This document shows positions 1 to 5,478 of a stretch of DNA of 8,836 bases, piece by piece. The position numbers and the translations under genes were made by a program. The notes beneath the pieces were generated by a model. That model worked only from the letters and a program-made list of their open reading frames with translations, did not search any database and had not been told where the DNA came from. Source of the DNA: an uncultured Eubacteriales bacterium (GTDB lineage: Bacteria; Bacillota; Clostridia; Oscillospirales; CAG-272); contig CAKSEM010000055.1 of NCBI GenBank assembly GCA_934446485.1, positions 1 to 8,836 on the forward strand, read 5' to 3'. Position 1 is the stretch's first letter; each line of letters opens with the position of its first letter.

Positions 1-48
1 TTTTTGGGTGGTAAAGAGTTCGATAACCTTACTAAAAAACTCTGACAT
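1..48 (-). CDS. 5' end of an unidentified gene, cut by the window edge
   Basis: Reading leftward, an ATG at 48-46 opens a frame that stays open to the edge and gives the 16 residues MSEFFSKVIELFTTQK. A good ribosome binding site, GAAGG-like GAAAGG at 62-57, sits 8 nt upstream. That spacing and the start right after a 109-bp spacer make a real start likely, although the piece is too short for any family assignment. It lies downstream of the substrate-binding lipoprotein gene on the same strand, so it could be a permease of the same transporter. The operator-like repeat at 71-114 would equally suit a separately regulated gene such as an efflux pump. Both readings are inference. Confidence 0.6.
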   Translation of the reverse strand, partial: MSEFFSKVIELFTTQK

Positions 49-70
49 TTCAGTTACCTTTCGCGTCAGA

Positions 71-114
71 CGTCCGACCGGTCGGTCATGTATGCATGAC
101 CGGTCGGTCGGACG
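71..114. promoter_or_regulatory. 44-bp inverted repeat with two copies of a TetR-type operator-like dyad
   Basis: Arms at 71-90 and 95-114 match at 18 of 20 positions around a 4-nt centre. The two exceptions would be G-U pairs in a plus-strand RNA but mismatches in the minus-strand transcript. Inside, the 12-mer GACCGGTCGGTC occurs twice in direct orientation, at 76-87 and 98-109, 22 bp apart, which is about two helical turns. Each copy has GACC-n4-GGTC half-sites, the spacing of the E. coli RutR box (TTGACCAnnTGGTCAA), RutR being a TetR-family regulator. It lies just upstream of the gene starting at 48. No T-run follows the hairpin on either strand, so a classic terminator is unlikely. A role as an mRNA-stabilising stem after the lipoprotein gene remains possible. 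Confidence 0.6.
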
Positions 115-124
115 CCGATTGTGT

Positions 125-152
125 TCTATAAGTAGCCTTTATCTAAAGCGAA
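125..152 (-). promoter_or_regulatory. Weak candidate promoter for the gene at the left edge
   Basis: On the minus strand a TATAGA hexamer (130-125) sits 16 bp from TTCGCT (152-147). Transcription would start near 118, so the operator-like repeat at 114-71 would lie in the first transcribed bases, a usual place for a repressor to block transcription. The -35 match is poor and the call rests mainly on position. Confidence 0.25.
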
Positions 153-157
153 GTATG

Positions 158-1039
158 TCAGCTGTCCATTCCCATGTGCTTCATGAGGAGGCGGTCGATC
201 TCGCTCTTGCCGTCGTCGCCCTTCTTCATGAAGTCAGCGAGAACGGAGTTTATAGCATCGAGAAGCTCGGTGTTGCCCTTCGTCACGCAGATCGCGTACT
301 GCTCCTCGGTCGGGCTGTCCTCGCCGTCGTCGCCTCCGTCATAGTAGAGCGGGAGGCACTTGAGGTTCTGATTTTTGTCTGCAATGTACTTTGCGGGAAG
401 CTCATCGACCACAACGACATCGATCAGATTTGCACCGATAGCGTCTGCAGCAAGCTGTGCATTGTCGAATGAAGCAACCGAAGCGCCTGTACCGTAGAGA
501 ACTCCGTCATAGCCGTAGTCCGGGTCGTCCTTCGTAGCATTGACCTCACCGTCGGAGTAGATAGCACCGGTCGTGTCGGTCTGAACACCGATCTTCTTGC
601 CGGCGAGAGTATTCCAAAGGACGTACTTGTCATCCTCGGTCTTTATACTGTCGTCATCTGCAGAGTATATGACATACTGTACGGAGGTGTAGTACGGGGT
701 TGAGAAGTCAACCTTCTCTTCTCTCTCCTTGGTGACGGTTATGCCTGCCGCACCGCAGTCGCAAACCTTGCCTGCGGACACGTTGTCGATGATGACTGAG
801 AACTCAACGTTCGTAAACTCAACTTCACGTCCGAGCTTCTCGGCAACCTTGTTCATGATATCTACATCGACACCCTTGATGTCGGGCCCGTCAAAGTATT
901 CGAACGGGGCAAAGTATGCGTTCGTCTGAACGACAATCTTGTTGTTCCCGCCGTCCTCGGTCTTACCGCAGGAGGAGAACATGAGAGCCGCAGATGCAAG
1001 CATTACGGCTGCGAGGATGATACTGATAAACTTTTTCAT
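158..1039 (-). CDS. Amino-acid ABC transporter substrate-binding lipoprotein
   Basis: This is a family 3 solute-binding protein (SBP_bac_3), 293 residues, the usual length. It binds a polar amino acid outside the membrane and hands it to an ABC permease. Residues 1-23 form a lipoprotein signal (MKK, a hydrophobic stretch, then FSSC), with Cys24 as the lipidation site. The mature part opens with the lobe 1 pattern VQTNAYFAPFEYF...GVDVDIMNKVAEKLG. It continues with GITVTKEREEKVDFSTPYY, the family signature around the ligand-contacting segment, and GKKIGVQTDTTG at the hinge to lobe 2. The ATG at 1039 was chosen because it gives a standard signal peptide. An in-frame ATG at 1051 would add four residues and overlaps the AAAGGT ribosome binding site, which lies about 13 nt from the chosen start. 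The ligand cannot be read from sequence. The permease and ATPase are not in the window, unless the gene at 1-48 is the permease. Confidence 0.93.
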   Translation of the reverse strand: MKKFISIILAAVMLASAALMFSSCGKTEDGGNNKIVVQTNAYFAPFEYFDGPDIKGVDVDIMNKVAEKLGREVEFTNVEFSVIIDNVSAGKVCDCGAAGITVTKEREEKVDFSTPYYTSVQYVIYSADDDSIKTEDDKYVLWNTLAGKKIGVQTDTTGAIYSDGEVNATKDDPDYGYDGVLYGTGASVASFDNAQLAADAIGANLIDVVVVDELPAKYIADKNQNLKCLPLYYDGGDDGEDSPTEEQYAICVTKGNTELLDAINSVLADFMKKGDDGKSEIDRLLMKHMGMDS

Positions 1040-1080
1040 TGTTAGAACCATACCTTTACTGATAAATATTTTTGCGGTCC

Positions 1081-1099
1081 CGCGGGGGGATTCTCCGCG
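1081..1099 (-). other. Short GC hairpin in the lipoprotein gene leader
   Basis: Within the roughly 72-nt leader, CGCGG (1081-1085) pairs with CCGCG (1095-1099). One further G-C pair (1087/1093) lies beyond a mismatch. No known riboswitch was recognised around it, and no T-run follows. Confidence 0.35.
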
Positions 1100-1118
1100 A
1101 AATCAACTGTATATGTAC

Positions 1119-1147
1119 ATTATATATGCATATTTATTCTTTGTCAA
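1119..1147 (-). promoter_or_regulatory. Consensus sigma-A promoter of the substrate-binding protein gene
   Basis: The minus strand carries a perfect TTGACA (1147-1142), a 17-bp spacer and a perfect TATAAT (1124-1119). Transcription would begin near 1112. A very AT-rich stretch (1148-1179) abuts the -35 box and could act as an UP element. Within it, AAAAAATA and TATTTTTT form a perfect 8+2+8 dyad at 1151-1168. The gene is therefore expected to be strongly transcribed on its own. Confidence 0.85.
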
Positions 1148-1179
1148 GATAAAAAATAAATATTTTTTAGTTTATTTTC

Positions 1180-1538
1180 AAAGCGCCGCGAGATCGATGC
1201 AGTCGGACCGGCGGAGGGCCGGTCACGCAGATATAAATATTTATTGTTGAAAACAATGTGGCCGTTTCACGGAGCCGTATCTAATCAGCGTGCAGCACTC
1301 CGTGTTAAACGATGCATATTTTTTGACGGCTGTTAATGACGGCGTAATCGGCGGCTGCCCGTTATGGCGGAATATTTTGCGCGGAAGAGAGACTGTGAAT
1401 GACGTTTGCAATACAATACGTACATTAAGGTTGCGGCACATTAACGGCACAAACTCTGAATAAGACGTTGACTGTGTGCAATTTTGTTTTCGTGAATGTG
1501 CTCACCAGCGGTGCAAATAATTTGTACCGTGTATCAAC
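1180..1538. other. Non-coding spacer with several inverted repeats, no gene seen
   Basis: No open frame here has a ribosome binding site or protein-like composition. There is a GACCGGC/GCCGGTC hairpin at 1206-1224 with a 5-nt loop, and an ATTGTT/AACAAT hairpin near 1243-1257. Arms of about 11 bp (1264-1274 with 1298-1310, containing CACGGAG/CTCCGTG) enclose a 23-nt loop. A 21-bp dyad lies at 1509-1529. None has an adjacent T-run. A non-coding RNA cannot be excluded, but no family was recognised. Confidence 0.5.
1509..1529. promoter_or_regulatory. 21-bp dyad, possible protein-binding site
   Basis: CGGTGCAAAT and ATTTGTACCG flank a single central A, with 9 of 10 positions complementary and the tenth a G/T pair. 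A one-base centre suits a DNA site for a dimeric protein better than an RNA hairpin. It sits about 10 bp from the tRNA terminator, with no promoter recognised beside it. Its partner is unknown. Confidence 0.35.
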
Positions 1539-1568
1539 AAAAAAGCACTCCGTAAGAAGTGCTTTTTT
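1539..1568 (-). terminator. Rho-independent terminator of the tRNA-Ser gene
   Basis: A 7-bp stem (1545-1551 with 1556-1562, including one G-T pair) with a 4-nt loop is flanked by six A on one side and six T on the other. Read from the minus strand it lies five bases after the tRNA 3' end. The A and T runs make it work in both directions in principle. Confidence 0.88.
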
Positions 1569-1572
1569 GTTA

Positions 1573-1656
1573 CGCAGGGAGTGGGATTCGAACCCACGTG
1601 AGTTGCCTCAAACGGTTTTCAAGACCGCCTCGTTATGACCGCTTCGATATCCCTGC
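1573..1656 (-). tRNA. tRNA-Ser (anticodon UGA)
   Basis: The minus strand folds into a complete class II tRNA. The acceptor stem is GCAGGGA/TCCCTGC, the D stem TCG/CGA, and the anticodon stem GCGGT/ACCGT with loop CTTGAAA, giving anticodon TGA for UCN serine codons. A variable arm of about 14 nt with TGAG/CTCA is the hallmark of tRNA-Ser. The T arm is GTGGG-TTCGAAT-CCCAC. The discriminator base is G (1573), as expected for serine. The next bases are TAA, so CCA is not encoded and must be added by the CCA-adding enzyme. It is a single-gene transcription unit with its own promoter and terminator. Confidence 0.96.
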
Positions 1657-1669
1657 ACTGTGCTTAGTC

Positions 1670-1698
1670 ATTATACTACGTTTGACTCGGTTTGTCAA
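1670..1698 (-). promoter_or_regulatory. Consensus sigma-A promoter of the tRNA-Ser gene
   Basis: Perfect TTGACA (1698-1693), 17-bp spacer and perfect TATAAT (1675-1670) on the minus strand. The start of transcription would fall near 1663, only a few bases before the mature 5' end at 1656, as is common for bacterial tRNA genes. Confidence 0.9.
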
Positions 1699-1801
1699 GG
1701 ATAAAATCGGAATTATGCGCATATGTATTTGGCAGAGACTCAGTGAGCGGTTTTAGCTGAAATAATATTGGGATATACAGCGGTATGCTCTGCAAATTCA
1801 C

Positions 1802-1830
1802 TTGCAATTTTGTCGGAAATATGGTATCCT
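1802..1830 (+). promoter_or_regulatory. Candidate promoter of the SPFH/zinc-ribbon/TPM operon
   Basis: TTGCAA (1802-1807), a 17-bp spacer and TATCCT (1825-1830) give a plausible sigma-A promoter with matches of 5/6 and 4/6. Transcription would start near 1837, leaving a leader of about 108 nt before the first gene. The B. subtilis counterpart operon is controlled by the envelope-stress factor sigma-W. No clear sigma-W-type promoter was recognised by eye here. Confidence 0.5.
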
Positions 1831-1857
1831 TAAATAAGTTACAGAATACATTACGGA

Positions 1858-1910
1858 GCGCGATGCTGACTGATTTGTCTATGTCGGAGGTATCAGCATT
1901 GACATCGCGC
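1858..1910 (+). promoter_or_regulatory. Stem-loop in the operon leader
   Basis: GCGCGATG (1858-1865) pairs perfectly with CATCGCGC (1903-1910). The stem can extend inward through CTGA (1866-1869) and TCAG (1893-1896) past a 6-nt bulge. The loop contains GGAGG (1886-1890), which resembles a ribosome binding site but lies too far from the ATG at 1945 to serve it. There is no T-run, so it is not a terminator. A role in mRNA stability or translation control is inference. Confidence 0.5.
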
Positions 1911-1944
1911 GCAAATACAATGTGCAATCGAAAGGAATATCATT

Positions 1945-3258
1945 ATGGGTCTGATAAAAGCAGGGATCGGTGCCCTTGGGGGCACACTGGCTGATCAGTG
2001 GAAGGAGTTTTTCTACTGTGAATCGATGCCTAAGGAGGTGCTCGTAACTAAGGGACAGAAGCGCGTCGGCGGCCGTTCATCGAACACTAAGGGGAGCGAC
2101 AACATCATAACGAACGGCTCGGGGATCGCCGTTGCCGACGGTCAGTGCATGATGATCGTGGATCAGGGCAAGGTGGTCGAAGTTTGCGCTGAACCGGGTG
2201 AATTTACATATGACAGCTCAACCGAACCGTCGATCTTTACGGGCAATCTCGGAGACAGCATAAAGAAGACATTTGAGACTATCGGCAAGCGCTTTACCTA
2301 CGGTGGCGATACCGGTCGCGATCAGAGAGTTTACTACTTCAACATGAAGGAGCTCATCGATAACAAGTTCGGAACGGCAAATCCCGTCCCGTTCCGCGTA
2401 GTTGATTCAAAGATCGGCATGGATGTCGATGTTTCAATCCGTTGCTCCGGCGTATATTCATACAAGATCGCGGATCCGCTTCTCTTCTATACGAACGTGT
2501 GCGGAAACGTTAGCAGTGAGTATACACGCGATGAGCTGGACGGACAGCTGAAGCTGGAGTTTATCAGCGCACTGCAGCCGGCGTTCGGCCGTCTGTCGGA
2601 GCTTGAGCTTCGCCCGAATCAGGTTGTGATGCACACCGCAGAGCTTGCCGATGCACTGAATACCGAGCTCTCTGCGAAGTGGGGCGAGCTGCGCGGACTT
2701 CGCGTGGTGAGCATAGCTATCGGATCCGTAACGCTCCCCGACGAGGATGCGGAGATGATAAAGCAGGCTCAGCGCACGGCTATTATGCGGGACCCGACTA
2801 TGGCGGCGGCTACGCTTGTCGGTGCGCAGGCAGATGCTATGAAGGCGGCTGCCGCAAACGAGGGCGGTGCTATGACCGGATTCATGGGTATGGGCATGGC
2901 GGCAAATGCCGGCGGAATGAATGCTCAGAACCTCTTTGCTATGGGTCAACAGAATCAACAGAATCAGCAGCCGCAGGCATCACCTGCCGCAGGCGCATGG
3001 CGCTGCTCATGCGGTGCGACCGCAACCGGGAAATTCTGCCCGGAGTGTGGAGCAAAGAAGCCGGAAGCAGATGGCTGGAAGTGCTCATGCGGTGCGGTAA
3101 ATCAGGGCAAGTTCTGCCAGAACTGCGGCGCAAAGAAGCCGGACGGTGCTCCCCTCTATCGCTGTGACAAGTGCGGCTGGGAGCCGGAGGATCCGACGAA
3201 TCCGCCGAAGTTCTGCCCGGAGTGCGGCGACGTATTTGACGAGCACGACGTAAGATAA
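1945..3258 (+). CDS. SPFH-domain protein with three C-terminal zinc ribbons (YdjI-like)
   Basis: The product has 437 residues; AAAGGA ends 8 nt before the ATG. Residues 1-20 form a short amphipathic or hydrophobic start (GLIKAGIGALGG). Roughly residues 20-290 resemble the SPFH/virion-core-protein family that includes B. subtilis YdjI. A linker rich in Gly, Met, Ala and Gln (about 304-350) follows. Three zinc ribbons close the protein: C354/C356/C365/C368, C380/C382/C391/C394 and C407/C410/C424/C427. The first two are near copies 26 residues apart. No transmembrane helix is evident, so it should be cytoplasmic or peripheral on the membrane. In B. subtilis YdjI links PspA to the membrane proteins YdjG and YdjH, and both partners are encoded directly downstream here. 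The three ribbons make this protein longer than YdjI (about 320 residues from memory). Family assignment is confident; the role in membrane stress is inferred. Confidence 0.88.
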   Translation: MGLIKAGIGALGGTLADQWKEFFYCESMPKEVLVTKGQKRVGGRSSNTKGSDNIITNGSGIAVADGQCMMIVDQGKVVEVCAEPGEFTYDSSTEPSIFTGNLGDSIKKTFETIGKRFTYGGDTGRDQRVYYFNMKELIDNKFGTANPVPFRVVDSKIGMDVDVSIRCSGVYSYKIADPLLFYTNVCGNVSSEYTRDELDGQLKLEFISALQPAFGRLSELELRPNQVVMHTAELADALNTELSAKWGELRGLRVVSIAIGSVTLPDEDAEMIKQAQRTAIMRDPTMAAATLVGAQADAMKAAAANEGGAMTGFMGMGMAANAGGMNAQNLFAMGQQNQQNQQPQASPAAGAWRCSCGATATGKFCPECGAKKPEADGWKCSCGAVNQGKFCQNCGAKKPDGAPLYRCDKCGWEPEDPTNPPKFCPECGDVFDEHDVR

Positions 3259-3292
3259 CGCGAGCTGATACATTTTTCGGAGGTACACAATA

Positions 3293-4390
3293 TTGAACGA
3301 TACTTTGAAGGAGTACAAGTGTCCGTGCTGCGGCGGTGCAATCGCATTTGACACCGCATCGCAGAAGCTGAAATGCCCTTATTGCGACACTGAATTCGAT
3401 ATCGATACACTGAAGTCGTTTGACGACGCTTTGAAGAATGAAGCGCCGGACGATATGAAGTGGGACACCTCTGCCGGCAGCGAATGGCAGGACGGAGAGG
3501 GTGACGGACTCTGCAGCTACGTCTGCAAATCGTGCGGCGGAGAGATCGTGGCGGATGAGAATACCGCGGCAACATCATGCCCGTTCTGCGGTAACCCCGT
3601 AGTCATGATGGGACGTCTGTCGGGTGATCTGAAGCCTGATGTTGTGATCCCGTTCAAGCTCGACCGCAACGCCGCAAAGGCGGCTCTCCTTAATCATTAC
3701 AAGGGGAAAAGACTTCTTCCGAAGGTGTTTCGCGACGAGAACCACATTGACGAGATTCGCGGAGTATATGTACCGTTTTGGCTGTTCGACGCGGATGCGG
3801 ATGCCGATATCCGTTACAAGGCTACAAAGACGCGCACATGGAGCGATGACCGTTATGATTACACCGAAACGAGTCACTATTCGGTATTTCGCAGCGGAAG
3901 CATAGGCTTTGAGCGCGTCCCGGTAGACGGCTCATCGAAGATTGAGGATGCCCTTATGGAATCTATAGAGCCGTTCGGTTCATCGGATGCCGTTGATTTT
4001 CAGACCGCTTATCTTGCGGGATATCTTGCGGATCGGTATGATGTCGATGCCGAGGCGAGCATTGAGCGTGCAAACGAGCGCATAAAGCGCAGCACCGAGG
4101 ATGCATTCCGCGCAACGGTGCAGGGCTATGATTCGGTCGTACCCGAGCAGTCGGGTGTCAGACTGAAGAACGGCCGCGCTACATACGCGCTATACCCCGT
4201 GTGGCTTCTCAACACCACGTGGCAAGACAAGAAGTATATGTTTGCGATGAACGGACAGACCGGTAAGTTTGTGGGCGACCTGCCCGTCGACCGCAGCGCC
4301 GCAAGGCGTTGGCTGTTCGGTCTTACTGCTGCCATCGGTGCAGCAATATACGGAGCCGCATGGATTGCTTGGCTTTGCAACTTACTGTGA
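3293..4390 (+). CDS. Zinc-ribbon protein with a C-terminal membrane anchor (YdjG-like)
   Basis: The product has 365 residues. The start is TTG, supported by CGGAGG (3278-3283) 9 nt upstream; no ATG is nearby and the first zinc ribbon begins at residue 10. Two TFIIB-type ribbons lie at the N-terminus: C10/C13 with C28/C31, and C78/C81 with C96/C99. A middle domain (about 110-330) includes PFKLDRNAAKAALLNHYKGKRLLPKVF and GVYVPFWLFDADADADI, features of this family; it is often mislabelled as primosomal or helicase-like because of the ribbons. One hydrophobic helix at about 340-365 ends the protein. The ribbons should therefore face the cytoplasm with the C-terminus in the membrane. It starts 34 nt after the SPFH gene and ends 11 nt before the TPM gene, so the three are almost certainly co-transcribed. 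By analogy with B. subtilis YdjG it may form a membrane complex with the TPM protein. Confidence 0.85.
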   Translation: MNDTLKEYKCPCCGGAIAFDTASQKLKCPYCDTEFDIDTLKSFDDALKNEAPDDMKWDTSAGSEWQDGEGDGLCSYVCKSCGGEIVADENTAATSCPFCGNPVVMMGRLSGDLKPDVVIPFKLDRNAAKAALLNHYKGKRLLPKVFRDENHIDEIRGVYVPFWLFDADADADIRYKATKTRTWSDDRYDYTETSHYSVFRSGSIGFERVPVDGSSKIEDALMESIEPFGSSDAVDFQTAYLAGYLADRYDVDAEASIERANERIKRSTEDAFRATVQGYDSVVPEQSGVRLKNGRATYALYPVWLLNTTWQDKKYMFAMNGQTGKFVGDLPVDRSAARRWLFGLTAAIGAAIYGAAWIAWLCNLL

Positions 4391-4401
4391 GGAGGTGCGG
4401 C

Positions 4402-5325
4402 ATGAAGAAGAAATTTTCGGCGCTTATGGCGCTCATTATCGCTTGTGCCGCGCTTGCGATCACGGCTGCGGCAGAGGAATCATACGAATATGATCTGTAT
4501 ACGGACATCACAGGCGAGGCGGTTTACGACGGAACGGAAGCACTGTACGACAGATCTTCATCGGACGGTTTTGCCGATGAATACTACAGAGTCATAGATA
4601 TGGCGGGACTTCTCGGCTATGAAGAGTCCGAGGAGCTTCTCGCAAAGCTCGATGAGGTCAGCGTAAGACAGAAGTTTGACCTTATTGTCGTGACGACCGA
4701 CTCAATTGACGGCAAGACGCCGGAGGCGTTTGCCGACGATGTGTACGATGAATGCAAGTTCGGATACGGTGAGAATCACGACGGTGCGCTCCTGCTCATC
4801 AGTATGGAGGATCGCGACTGGTACATATCCACCTGCGGGTACGGACTTACGGCGCTGACCGATTACGGAATTCAGCGTGTCGGAGACGCTATGCTTTCCG
4901 ATCTTTCGTCAGGAGATTATGCGGCGGCATTTGATACCTTTGCCGATGAGTGCGACCGACTCGTTACCCGTGCAAGGAATGGAAATCCCCTCGATATCGA
5001 CAGCGATGATAATTCGGATGATACCGAACCGGGAGGTCCGCCGTCGATTCTGTGGCTGTTCATATCTCTCGGTATCGGATTTATCGTTGCGCTGATCGTA
5101 GTTGCCGTAATGAAGTCTAAGCTGCGCACGGTGCGTTCTCAGGCTGCTGCGGACAGCTATGTTAAAAATGACAGTATGCAGCTTACGGCACAGAACGACA
5201 TATTCCTGTATCGCAATGTCAGCCGTACAGAACGACCGCGGGACAACGATAATTCCGGCGGCGGTTCAAGTTCACATACGTCGTCCTCCGGAGCAACGCA
5301 CGGCGGTGGCGGCGGCAAATTCTGA
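4402..5325 (+). CDS. TPM-domain membrane protein with Gly-rich C-terminal tail (YdjH-like)
   Basis: The product has 307 residues. The ATG at 4402 was chosen over upstream starts because AGGAGG ends 6 nt before it and the protein then opens with a standard signal sequence (MKKK, hydrophobic core, AxA-type end near residue 24). A TPM domain (the YgcG/psb32 fold) covers about residues 60-190. It shows DLIVVTTDSIDGKTPEAFADD and DGALLLISMEDRDWYISTCGYG, and lies outside the cell. A low-complexity acidic linker leads to a transmembrane helix at about 216-237, followed by positive residues (KSKLR) and a cytoplasmic tail. The tail ends in a Ser/Gly run and HGGGGGKF, an ending recalled from TPM proteins of this type. 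TPM domains are known in several bacterial membrane proteins, with no settled enzymatic role in this context. Its place as last gene of the operon and the terminator at 5372-5416 fit the YdjH assignment. Confidence 0.85.
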   Translation: MKKKFSALMALIIACAALAITAAAEESYEYDLYTDITGEAVYDGTEALYDRSSSDGFADEYYRVIDMAGLLGYEESEELLAKLDEVSVRQKFDLIVVTTDSIDGKTPEAFADDVYDECKFGYGENHDGALLLISMEDRDWYISTCGYGLTALTDYGIQRVGDAMLSDLSSGDYAAAFDTFADECDRLVTRARNGNPLDIDSDDNSDDTEPGGPPSILWLFISLGIGFIVALIVVAVMKSKLRTVRSQAAADSYVKNDSMQLTAQNDIFLYRNVSRTERPRDNDNSGGGSSSHTSSSGATHGGGGGKF

Positions 5326-5371
5326 CGCAACGCTTTACATGAGAGATCCCTGTATTCCTGTGAGGCAGCAT

Positions 5372-5416
5372 AAAAGGTCGGCACAGACGAATCATTTCGT
5401 CTGCGCCGACCTTTTT
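5372..5416 (+). terminator. Strong rho-independent terminator between convergent genes
   Basis: Arms 5375-5391 and 5396-5412 pair over 16 bp with one A/C mismatch and a 4-nt TCAT loop. Five T follow on the plus strand. Four A precede the stem, so the minus strand ends in TTTT as well. It closes the three-gene operon and probably also serves the oxidoreductase gene that ends at 5479 on the opposite strand. Confidence 0.92.
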
Positions 5417-5478
5417 CGGTTTATCCGGGGGGATGCTCGGCTGAGGTTTTGTTTGTTGTACCCGGCAGCGATGTGCTC

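Noticed and set aside
71..114. The inverted repeat as a rho-independent terminator of the lipoprotein gene
   Set aside because: No T-run follows it on either strand, and the repeated 12-mer dyads fit an operator better. mRNA stabilisation remains an alternative.
8..472. 154-residue plus-strand open frame across the left end
   Set aside because: It runs antisense through the lipoprotein gene and the operator repeat, has no ribosome binding site and shows no protein family features.
1241..1450. 69-residue minus-strand frame in the gene-free spacer
   Set aside because: No ribosome binding site at its start and no protein-like pattern.
2679..3167. 162-residue frame within the SPFH gene
   Set aside because: Out-of-frame reading of the linker and zinc ribbons; its composition is repetitive Arg/Gly/Cys and it has no start signal.
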